NCBI GenBank assembly: GCA_003455605.1 | Contig: DMQR01000221.1 | Span: forward strand, 1-6,686 | From: Cryomorphaceae bacterium | GTDB lineage: Bacteria; Bacteroidota; Bacteroidia; Flavobacteriales; Schleiferiaceae | DNA length: 6,686 nucleotides | Direction: 5' to 3' | Shown here: piece after piece, positions 1 through 5,633 of the stretch | Position numbering within the stretch: the stretch's first letter is position 1 | Layout of the letters: every line of letters begins with the position of its first letter | The notes under the pieces: model-generated | Told to the model about the DNA's origin: nothing | What the model saw: the letters and a program-made list of their open reading frames with translations, nothing else | Databases searched by the model: none | Made by a program: the position numbers and the translations under genes

Positions 1-1199
1 GGGATGACACTTCGGCCGCTGCGTCGTACATCGTATTCTCGGCGCTGATTGCGTTGGCCAGCGATATGCCACTCCAAGGTCCCCAATTCCATGTGTTTTT
101 TAAGACCAGATTTCAGTTGGTGGTGCCGCACCCTTTGACGAGGTGCTTCAATTTCGTAGGAGAACACAGAATCTGTGAAAAATGGTACTTCACGTGAGAA
201 GGCACTTTGTAGGTCGGTAATATTGCCAATATGGCTCCCTCGCATGATGCCATATTCCGCGCTGAAGTAATTGTATTTACCCTCCCATTCGAGGGTGTTG
301 TTCCATTGCTTACTTAGTTCGGCGTTCGCATGTGCTTGGCGTGTCCCTGTATTGTTTAAGAAATAGGTTGGAGCATGACGATCGCCAAACTGCTTCAATG
401 TACCTCCCACACGCCATTGAAGCGTCTCGAAGCCCTGATATAATTGCCCGTTGATAGTTCCGCCTAGACCGTTGCTTTCAGCGATGGAGCGGATTTTTCC
501 ATGAATGTGAGGATCAAAAGGAATTTGGCCCGATTCTAAAATCACAATCCCACCCATATGTGTACCTGGATAGCGCATTCCTGCGGCTCCGCTTACCACG
601 CTCACTTCTCTAGCACTATTAAGATCAATCTCTGGGGCGTGGTCGGCGCCCCATTGCTGTCCTGTATGGACTACGCCGTTGTTGACCAGGGTAAGTCTAT
701 TGCCCGACAACCCGTGCACTACAGGCAATCCAATATCTGTACCATTGCCTAGCATACTCACGCCTGCTATGCCGCTAACGGACGCAGCAAGTGACTTCGC
801 CGCGCTGTTGTCCAGTATTAGCATACTTAGGCTCTGCTCGTTGATCGCGTCCTCGTGCTTAGCGTGCACATTCACCTCGTGGAGCATATTCTCGTGATGC
901 TCCAAGGTCAAGGAAAGGGTAGTATCTTTAAGTAGCTCTACTAAAACCCGCTCAGATGGGCAACCGATGTGTTGCACTAGGGCATGGTAGGTGCCTGGAC
1001 AGAGATTTTCAAAAGAGAATCGACCATGGCCGTCTGTCCACCGTTCTATTCCTGTTTCGGTAATAAAGATGCTCACTTCCTGCATTGGGCTTTGGTCGTG
1101 CGCATCTTTGACCGTACCGTCTAGAGTCAATAAACAAGTTTGGGCGGCCACCGGAAGCGACCACCCAAAGCTTAACAACATATAAAATAGTTTATTCAA
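1..1199 (-). CDS. TonB-dependent outer-membrane receptor, ZnuD-like, C-terminally cut by the window edge
   Basis: This is the N-terminal ~400 residues of an outer-membrane active transporter that would import a ligand using TonB energy. Numbering from the ATG at 1181: residues ~20-95 form a carboxypeptidase-D-regulatory-like beta-sandwich (GTVKD, TDGHGRFSF, CPGTYH, HIGC). Next comes a His-rich stretch with a TonB-box-like segment (HEVNVHA, 101-107). The plug domain follows (~113-225) with GLSGNR (157-162) and QQWGADHAPEID (175-186). Then beta-barrel strands start and the frame stays open to position 3. The QQWG-DH signature and the many histidines resemble ZnuD-type metal receptors, so zinc or another divalent metal is the likely cargo, by inference. 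The ATG at 1181 gives an uncharged, very short signal peptide. TTG at 1199 (or 1202) adds LNKLFY and yields a proper one, overlapping the upstream stop codon. It is co-transcribed with the lipoprotein gene just upstream. Confidence 0.88.
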   Translation of the reverse strand, partial: MNKLFYMLLSFGWSLPVAAQTCLLTLDGTVKDAHDQSPMQEVSIFITETGIERWTDGHGRFSFENLCPGTYHALVQHIGCPSERVLVELLKDTTLSLTLEHHENMLHEVNVHAKHEDAINEQSLSMLILDNSAAKSLAASVSGIAGVSMLGNGTDIGLPVVHGLSGNRLTLVNNGVVHTGQQWGADHAPEIDLNSAREVSVVSGAAGMRYPGTHMGGIVILESGQIPFDPHIHGKIRSIAESNGLGGTINGQLYQGFETLQWRVGGTLKQFGDRHAPTYFLNNTGTRQAHANAELSKQWNNTLEWEGKYNYFSAEYGIMRGSHIGNITDLQSAFSREVPFFTDSVFSYEIEAPRQRVRHHQLKSGLKKHMELGTLEWHIAGQRNQRREYDVRRSGRSVI

Positions 1200-1737
1200 C
1201 AACTACGTCAAATACTACTTCGATATCTGTTTCACCACCAGCATTAGTGATATCACCACTACTAACACCTGCAGCATTTTTATCTGGTTCGTGGAGTAAA
1301 GTGATTGTGTAGCTCTCATTGCCTGCATCGCCCGTAGTCAATTCAAACGATAAACCAAGTGGGTTGCCGTCGTTGTCTTGATCAGAGTAAGCGAACATTG
1401 TTGCGCCTGTAGTTGCAAAAAAGAACTGGTGTTCTGCTGCTTCGTCAAAAATTTCTGCAGTTAATTCTTCAGCCGGCGTTTCACTTTCGTTGAACAAAGT
1501 GATAGAACCTGCGTAAGTTGTATTTGCAGCCAATTTGTCTGTGGTAATTACTGGCGGATCACCACCATCACCGTCTACATCTTGGAAGTTTAGAGTAACT
1601 GTTGAACCGCCTGCTTCAAGATCTACGTTCAACGTTGTAATTACTTCTCCTTCATGAGGATCAGTAGGATCGTTTGGCTCACATGAGAATAGTGCCACGG
1701 AAACTAGCACTAAGGGTAAAAGTTTTACAATTTTCAT
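1192..1737 (-). CDS. Acidic lipoprotein partnered with the TonB-dependent receptor
   Basis: This 181-residue protein starts with a lipoprotein signal (lipobox LFSC, Cys19) followed by an acidic stretch (EPNDPTDPHE) of the kind that directs Bacteroidota lipoproteins to the cell surface. The mature part is beta-rich and very acidic, with Asp-rich loops DVDGDGGD (53-60) and DQDNDGNP (119-126) that look suited to cation binding. A conserved-looking tail reads HEPDKNAAG (149-157) and GDITNAGGETDIEV. I recognise it as a Bacteroidota family sometimes labelled 'type 1 periplasmic binding fold superfamily' and often found beside receptors of this kind; that label is a name, not a tested function. It is the first gene of the unit, so by analogy with SusD-like partners it may capture ligand for the receptor. 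No transmembrane segments or enzymatic motifs are visible. Start: ATG at 1737, about 13-18 bases after the -7 promoter box. Confidence 0.85.
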   Translation of the reverse strand: MKIVKLLPLVLVSVALFSCEPNDPTDPHEGEVITTLNVDLEAGGSTVTLNFQDVDGDGGDPPVITTDKLAANTTYAGSITLFNESETPAEELTAEIFDEAAEHQFFFATTGATMFAYSDQDNDGNPLGLSFELTTGDAGNESYTITLLHEPDKNAAGVSSGDITNAGGETDIEVVFDVVVE

Positions 1738-1754
1738 TTGATAATTATTTAGGA

Positions 1755-1784
1755 CAAAGTTAATGTTTTCTCAATATTTTGCAA
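1755..1784 (-). promoter_or_regulatory. Bacteroidota-type promoter of the lipoprotein-receptor unit
   Basis: On the minus strand TAACTTTG (1762-1755) matches the TAnnTTTG -7 consensus exactly, and a TTG (1784-1782) lies 19 bases upstream as the -33 element. Transcription would start near 1750, giving a leader of only about 12 bases before the ATG at 1737. Confidence 0.75.
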
Positions 1785-1794
1785 CATTGTTGCA
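1780..1794. promoter_or_regulatory. Perfect 7-1-7 palindrome, candidate Fur/Zur-family operator
   Basis: TGCAACATTGTTGCA is a perfect inverted repeat of seven bases around one central base, with two further matching flanking pairs (1777/1797 and 1778/1796). It covers the -33 TTG of the promoter for the lipoprotein and receptor genes. The 7-1-7 length and the TG...CA ends are those of Fur and Zur boxes, and the controlled genes look like a metal uptake system. The identity of the regulator is inferred; I did not recognise the exact motif. Confidence 0.55.
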
Positions 1795-1835
1795 GAAATA
1801 AAAAAGAAAATTAATTAAAGTATTTTCACTGGCGC

Positions 1836-1843
1836 AACTTTTG
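1836..1843 (+). promoter_or_regulatory. Weak -7 promoter element for the SPFH gene
   Basis: AACTTTTG differs from TAnnTTTG at one position and lies 36 bases before the chosen ATG at 1880. No clear TTG is found at the -33 distance, so this is a tentative call. It is divergent from the lipoprotein promoter. Confidence 0.35.
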
Positions 1844-1879
1844 CATTATGTCAATCCTAATCAAGTTAAATTCAAACGT

Positions 1880-2653
1880 ATGAAACGATTATTTGCAGTA
1901 TTAGCTCTTGCTTTTCTTTCTTCTTGTGTTATTGTAGATCCAGGTTACGTAGGGGTGAAATCGACCTTAGGAAAACTTAAACCAAAGTCTTATCAACCAG
2001 GTTTGATGACCGTCAATCCTTTCATTACCAGAGTAGTAGTTGTACCAACAAGGACGGAGAATCTTGAGGTCCGATTGAACCTGCCATCAAAAGAAGGCTT
2101 AAATGTACTTGCAGAAATCTCCATTCTTTACCATATCCAGTCAAGCCAAGCGCCAAATGTTATTCAAACAGTCGGGGAACAGTATGAGAATGTAATGATC
2201 CTTTCTGTTTTTAGATCGGCTGCTGCAGATGTGTGTTCACGCTACATGGCAAAAGACATGCATAGTGGACAAAGAGCAGTTATTGAAGACGCTATTAAAC
2301 TGCACATGGATAGTTTACTTGCTGACCGTGGTTTCGTGATCGAGAGTGTTTTAATGAAGTCCATATCATTGCCGCCAGGTTTGTATGAGGCGATTGAAAG
2401 TAAACTTGAGGCCGAACAGATTGCACAACGCATGGAGTTTGAGTTGCAACAAGAAAGACTTGAGGCACAGCGAAAGAAAATTGAAGCCCAGGGTGTGAGA
2501 GACGCACAGCAGGTACTTGCAGAGGGTCTGTCTGACGAAATTATCAAATGGAGATCTCTGGAAGTATTAGAAAAGCTCAGTGCATCTCCTAACGCAAAGC
2601 TGATCATTACGGATGGTAACGCTCCTGTCTTGATTAATGATGATGTCAAGTAA
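1880..2653 (+). CDS. SPFH/Band 7 (prohibitin-like) lipoprotein
   Basis: This 257-residue member of the stomatin/prohibitin/flotillin superfamily belongs to a group that forms oligomeric membrane-associated scaffolds. I chose the ATG at 1880, not a TTG at 1841 in the same frame, because it places MKRLFAVLALAFLSSC at the very N-terminus. This is a compact lipoprotein signal with lipobox LSSC (Cys16). The SPFH domain covers ~18-180: DPGYVGVKSTLGK, PGLMTVNPF, PTRTENLEVRL, then the Band 7 core through SISLPPGLYEAIESK. It is followed by a charged, Glu/Gln/Arg-rich helix (~175-225) predicted to be a coiled coil. Most prohibitins are anchored by a transmembrane helix; here the anchor seems to be lipid, putting the domain in the periplasm or on the outer membrane. 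It stands alone between divergent and convergent neighbours, so no client is suggested by context. Confidence 0.85.
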   Translation: MKRLFAVLALAFLSSCVIVDPGYVGVKSTLGKLKPKSYQPGLMTVNPFITRVVVVPTRTENLEVRLNLPSKEGLNVLAEISILYHIQSSQAPNVIQTVGEQYENVMILSVFRSAAADVCSRYMAKDMHSGQRAVIEDAIKLHMDSLLADRGFVIESVLMKSISLPPGLYEAIESKLEAEQIAQRMEFELQQERLEAQRKKIEAQGVRDAQQVLAEGLSDEIIKWRSLEVLEKLSASPNAKLIITDGNAPVLINDDVK

Positions 2654-2668
2654 GGCTGAATTTATATC

Positions 2669-2691
2669 AAATACCTCTAGGTAGAGTATTT
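2669..2691. terminator. Possible bidirectional terminator hairpin
   Basis: The sequence between the convergent SPFH and AMP nucleosidase genes can fold as AAATA, a bulged C, CTCT, loop AGGT, then AGAGTATTT, making nine pairs with one bulge. It starts 15 bases after the SPFH stop and lies 24 bases past the AMP nucleosidase stop. The stem is AT-rich and there is no T-run directly after it on either strand, so the call is weak. Confidence 0.35.
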
Positions 2692-2715
2692 AGATAATGC
2701 AAGGGGAGCCTGTTC

Positions 2716-3486
2716 TTAGAATACCAAGTGTCTAATCGTCTCGCCGTTATTGATAAGTTGCTTTAGGGAAGCTATTCCTATTTCTATATGGCGCTGATCG
2801 AACAACCTAGAGTTTTCCGTATCCTTCTCCATGGTTTTTACACCCTCAGGAATCATAGGCTGATCCGTTACGAGTAGCAAGGCACCCGTTGGGATTTTAT
2901 TGTGAAAGCCTACGGTGAATAAGGTGGCCGTTTCCATATCTATTGCGTAAGCGCGAATCTTTTTTAAGTACTTTTTGAACTTTAAATCAAACTCCCACAC
3001 CCGCCGGTTGGTGGTGTATACAGTACCCGTCCAGTAATCAATCTTCTGGTCGCGAATGGTGGTGCTGACTGCTTTTTGAAGGGCGAAAGAAGGCATTGCC
3101 GGAACTTCAGGAGGGAAGTAATCATTCGAAGTACCTTCACCGCGAATCGCACCGATAGGCAAGATGAGGTCACCGATGTTATTTCTTTTCTTCAGACCAC
3201 CGCATTTCCCGAGGAATAACACGGCTTTTGGACTAATAGCACTCAACAAATCCATCACTGTAGCGGCGTTGGGTGAACCCATGCCGAAATTAATGATGGT
3301 GATGCCCTTGTACGCAGCGCTGGTCATACTCTTGCCTTTGCCGTTAATTTCAGCGCCGGTGAGTTCTGCGAAAATATCTACGTAATGTTGGAAGTTTGTA
3401 AGTAGGATGTACTGTCCGAAATCTTCAAGTGGAACGCCCGTATACCTTACGAGCCAGTTGGTAACGATCTCTTCTTTGGTTTTCAT
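2716..3486 (-). CDS. amn: AMP nucleosidase (short form)
   Basis: This enzyme cleaves AMP to adenine and ribose 5-phosphate in the cytoplasm, part of adenine nucleotide turnover. The 256 residues form a single nucleoside-phosphorylase-like (PNP/UDP) domain: FGMGSPNA (67-74) and FLGKCGGL (91-98) for the phosphate and ribose site, RGEGTSNDY (115-123), AIDMETAT (181-188) with the ribose-binding Met-Glu, and VTDQP (206-210) carrying the catalytic-type Asp208. It closely resembles Bacteroidota AMP nucleosidases and lacks the extra N-terminal regulatory domain of the ~480-residue E. coli enzyme. A longer frame opens at 3549, but MKTKEEIV at 3486 matches the family start, and the longer version would begin at the -7 box itself. 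Other nucleoside phosphorylase activities cannot be fully excluded from sequence alone. It is monocistronic and converges on the SPFH gene. Confidence 0.88.
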   Translation of the reverse strand: MKTKEEIVTNWLVRYTGVPLEDFGQYILLTNFQHYVDIFAELTGAEINGKGKSMTSAAYKGITIINFGMGSPNAATVMDLLSAISPKAVLFLGKCGGLKKRNNIGDLILPIGAIRGEGTSNDYFPPEVPAMPSFALQKAVSTTIRDQKIDYWTGTVYTTNRRVWEFDLKFKKYLKKIRAYAIDMETATLFTVGFHNKIPTGALLLVTDQPMIPEGVKTMEKDTENSRLFDQRHIEIGIASLKQLINNGETIRHLVF

Positions 3487-3514
3487 AATCTGTGAAGGTT
3501 TAGAAGAGGTCAGC

Positions 3515-3542
3515 TCAAGGGTTAAAAGAGCCCGCCCCTTGA
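3515..3542 (-). other. Hairpin at the 5' end of the AMP nucleosidase leader
   Basis: On the minus strand TCAAGGG (3542-3536) pairs perfectly with CCCTTGA (3521-3515) across a 14-base loop. The stem begins at about the predicted transcription start, so the mRNA would open with a 5' stem-loop. It could stabilise the message or respond to a ligand; nothing identifies a known riboswitch class. Confidence 0.35.
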
Positions 3543-3572
3543 AAGACAAAGGTACATCTTTCGTATATTTTG
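3539..3572 (+). promoter_or_regulatory. Imperfect promoter of the MbnP/MbnH-like operon
   Basis: TATATTTTG (3564-3572) resembles the TAnnTTTG element but has one extra base between TA and TTTG. TTG at 3539-3541 lies about 22-23 bases upstream. A start near 3578 would give a leader of ~14 bases. No palindromic operator is evident here. Confidence 0.35.
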
Positions 3573-3580
3573 CGGACCAA
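3547..3580 (-). promoter_or_regulatory. Bacteroidota-type promoter of the AMP nucleosidase gene
   Basis: On the minus strand TACCTTTG (3554-3547) matches TAnnTTTG exactly, with TTG (3580-3578) 23 bases upstream, at the long end of the spacing accepted in flavobacteria. The transcript would start near 3541 and carry a ~55-base leader. The promoter interleaves with the divergent promoter of the MbnP-like gene. Confidence 0.6.
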
Positions 3581-3591
3581 TCATTGTAGAC

Positions 3592-4539
3592 ATGAAAAAA
3601 CTTTTACTCCTTTCTCTATTTGTCCTATCAGCTTTTGGTATACAAGCACAGTCAAAATATGTATTATTGGACATCAATCATTTGGTTGGAATTGATACTT
3701 GTACATCTTCAGTAGTCGGCACAAATAACCTAGGTAATCAGTTTAAAATCAACAGAATACAGTACTATATGGATGAGATTATTCTTGTTCACGACAATGG
3801 TACTGCTGATACCTCTGACGTTGTGGCCTTAGTTGATGGCTTTACCACTACACGTATCATGCTGGGCAGCTTTACCCTAGACTCCTTGGAAAGCTTACGC
3901 TTTGCCGTAGGTGTGAATGCCTCGAAAAATCATTTGGACCCTACAACGTATAATCCACAACACCCGTTAGCTCCTAAGAGCCCTTCAATGCACTGGGGAT
4001 GGAGTGCAGGATACAGATTTATTGCTGCTGAAGGTATGGCTGGAAGTAGTTTGACCCAAGTGTTTGAATTCCACGGATTAGGCGATGGCAATTATGCGCA
4101 TTTGACCATACCCACGGAAGGTACAATTGTAGGCTCAGATACCTTATTAATCAACATCAATGCAGATTACAGCCAAATCTTCAAAGGGATTAATCTTACC
4201 GCAGGCCCTATTAGCCACGGCGAGACGGGTGGAGCCGCACAATCTTTGCACAACATGAATAATTATGTGTTCAGCTCTAGCGAAGGAAATGCAGCGATGG
4301 ATATTATCAAAAACCCATTGGAGTTTTCTGTATACCCAAACCCTTCCAATGGCAACTTCAAAGTGCGCACGAATCAAAAAGGTCAATATCAAGTTATTGA
4401 TCTACTAGGGCGTGTGGTTGATACGGGATCCTTGAAAGAGGGTGTAAATACTATATTCCTTGGTCCAGCAGGATTGTATGTGTTGAGAATTCAAGCGAGC
4501 AATGGCCATGTTAAAGCGACCAAACTCAATAACCGTTAA
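3592..4539 (+). CDS. MbnP-like copper-binding protein with a type IX secretion sorting tail
   Basis: This 315-residue secreted protein has a signal peptide (residues 1-19, cleaved near IQA-Q). An MbnP-like domain (~21-230) follows, then a type A C-terminal sorting domain of the type IX secretion system (~244-315: FSVYPNPSNGNF, LGRVV, GLYVLRI). MbnP proteins are periplasmic copper-binding partners of the di-heme enzyme MbnH, first noted in methanobactin gene clusters; in related copper proteins a kynurenine made from tryptophan helps hold Cu(I). Matching features are NHLDP (113-117), HPLAP (124-128), MHWGWSAGYRF (133-143) and EFHGLGDG (159-166). Trp135 and Trp137 are the only tryptophans in the protein. 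Candidate metal ligands include His114, His124, His134, His161, His170, His209 and His220. Its stop lies inside the next reading frame, indicating an operon. The family is secure; copper binding here is inferred. Confidence 0.85.
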   Translation: MKKLLLLSLFVLSAFGIQAQSKYVLLDINHLVGIDTCTSSVVGTNNLGNQFKINRIQYYMDEIILVHDNGTADTSDVVALVDGFTTTRIMLGSFTLDSLESLRFAVGVNASKNHLDPTTYNPQHPLAPKSPSMHWGWSAGYRFIAAEGMAGSSLTQVFEFHGLGDGNYAHLTIPTEGTIVGSDTLLININADYSQIFKGINLTAGPISHGETGGAAQSLHNMNNYVFSSSEGNAAMDIIKNPLEFSVYPNPSNGNFKVRTNQKGQYQVIDLLGRVVDTGSLKEGVNTIFLGPAGLYVLRIQASNGHVKATKLNNR

Positions 4540-4711
4540 ACAATCGGTCACGCTATTGTTCGTTGGCGCGCTCTTTGGGGCATGTCAAAAGACGGCTCCT
4601 CCTGTTTGGGACCAAACGCTATATGTCTTAGAATATGGAGATTTACCGGAGCCCCAAATGCCCGTAGATAATCCCTTGATTACGGACTTGAGATATGCTA
4701 CGCCGTTTTAA
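4502..4711 (+). CDS. Small lipoprotein, probable N-terminal remnant of a di-heme peroxidase
   Basis: This 69-residue frame overlaps the end of the MbnP-like gene by 38 bases and the start of the MbnH-like gene by 17. It encodes a lipoprotein-type signal ending at LFGAC (Cys28), then a short tail: WDQTLYVLEYGDLPEPQMPVD followed by NPLITDL. That tail matches the segment that precedes the first heme domain in many Bacteroidota cytochrome-c-peroxidase-family lipoproteins (a Y-x-L pattern, a proline-rich stretch, then P-x-DNPLT), but the frame ends where the LG-x-x-LFFD heme region should begin. The next gene carries its own version (YPVDNPENS). The simplest reading is a tandem peroxidase whose body was deleted, leaving its 5' end. 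It may still be translated, as coupling on both sides suggests, or be a pseudogene. An alternative start is ATG at 4508. Confidence 0.6.
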   Translation: MAMLKRPNSITVKQSVTLLFVGALFGACQKTAPPVWDQTLYVLEYGDLPEPQMPVDNPLITDLRYATPF

Positions 4712-5633
4712 GATTCTCTTTTTTGCAATATTTCTGTCTTGTTCCACGGAGCAGGTGCCTTTCGATCTTGGTGTCTATCCCAACATGGAATACCCCGTGG
4801 ATAATCCAGAAAACAGCCAAGTCGCAGCCTTAGGTGAGGCTTTATTTTTCGACCCTATACTCAGCATAGATTCAAGTATTAGTTGCGGTTCTTGCCATAA
4901 GCCGGAACACGCCTTTGCAGACCATTTAGCCATTACTCCAGGAGTGAACGGCGTTACAAGCACAAGGAACAGCCCTACTTTATTGAATGTGGGATATCAT
5001 CCATACTTCATGAGGGAAGGCGGTGTACCCAGCCTCGAGATGCAGGTGTTGGTGCCATTACAAGAAGAAACCGAGATGCACCATGATCTTGTGGATGCTG
5101 TGGCACGTCTGAATGACTCGCCTTATAAGAATCAGTTCTTGCAAACCTTTGGGGATACGGTAGCCTCGTTCAATCTGGTCCGAGCATTGGCAAATTATGA
5201 ACGCACGTTGATTGATTTTTCTCGTCCTATTGATTTGTTACAATTGGACGCTAAGCCTATTTCAGATCAAGGGTATAAAGGAGGCCAGTTATTTTTCGAT
5301 AAAGCCGGATGTGCGCAATGCCACAATGGGCCACTCTTTACAGATTTCTCTTTTGCCAACAACGGCACGCCCTTAAACTTCACTCAAGATATAGGAAAGG
5401 AACGTTTAACAAACGAGGAATCCGATCGCTATACCTTCATGGTCCCTTCATTGAGGCATGTTGCGCTTACTCCCCCATACATGCACGATGGCTCCATCTT
5501 AACGCTCCAGGAGGTCATTGAACAATACAACGCAGGAGGAGAGGGGCACGCTTATCAAGACGCACGTATTGAGCCGCTAGGGCTTTCTAAAAAGGAATGT
5601 GATCAGTTACTTGCGTTCCTAGAAGCGCTTTAA
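4695..5633 (+). CDS. MbnH/MauG-like di-heme cytochrome c peroxidase-family lipoprotein
   Basis: This 312-residue exported enzyme has a lipoprotein-type signal (FLSC, Cys16) and two covalent heme sites, CGSCH (64-68) and CAQCH (206-210). The CCP/MauG fold markers are LGEALFFDPILS (46-57), RNSPTLLNVGY (91-101), VPSLRHVALTPPYMHDG (250-266) and TLQEVIEQYNAGG (270-282). Tyr278 sits where classical peroxidases place an axial Met, as expected for MauG/MbnH-type enzymes that make high-valent iron and modify partner proteins; this placement is my alignment by eye. The neighbouring MbnP-like protein is the obvious substrate, with tryptophan-to-kynurenine conversion the known MbnH reaction. Odd point: the protein has no tryptophan, and Arg107 (FMREGG) appears at the position of the inter-heme Trp of MauG. 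It would act in the periplasm. An ordinary hydrogen peroxide-scavenging role is the alternative. Confidence 0.85.
   Translation: MLRRFKILFFAIFLSCSTEQVPFDLGVYPNMEYPVDNPENSQVAALGEALFFDPILSIDSSISCGSCHKPEHAFADHLAITPGVNGVTSTRNSPTLLNVGYHPYFMREGGVPSLEMQVLVPLQEETEMHHDLVDAVARLNDSPYKNQFLQTFGDTVASFNLVRALANYERTLIDFSRPIDLLQLDAKPISDQGYKGGQLFFDKAGCAQCHNGPLFTDFSFANNGTPLNFTQDIGKERLTNEESDRYTFMVPSLRHVALTPPYMHDGSILTLQEVIEQYNAGGEGHAYQDARIEPLGLSKKECDQLLAFLEAL

Noticed and set aside
558..1185. Three plus-strand open frames across this stretch
   Set aside because: They are antisense to the receptor gene, whose protein reads through continuously with clear plug-domain motifs.
1841..1879. TTG start at 1841 for the SPFH protein
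   Set aside because: It would put 13 hydrophilic residues ahead of a compact lipoprotein signal and start within or at the likely -7 promoter element; the ATG at 1880 fits better.
2242..2649. Minus-strand 135-codon open frame inside the SPFH gene
   Set aside because: It is antisense to a well-supported SPFH coding region, is Ser/Cys-rich and shows no domain.
3164..3589. Two plus-strand open frames over the AMP nucleosidase gene and its leader
   Set aside because: They lie antisense to a conserved enzyme and its promoter and have no recognisable protein features.
4147..4392. Minus-strand 81-codon open frame within the MbnP-like gene
   Set aside because: The plus-strand frame encodes conserved MbnP-like and sorting-domain sequence; the antisense frame has no support.
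5309..5521. Plus-strand 70-codon frame inside the MbnH-like gene
   Set aside because: It is an out-of-frame reading of the second heme region; the main frame carries the CxxCH and family motifs.
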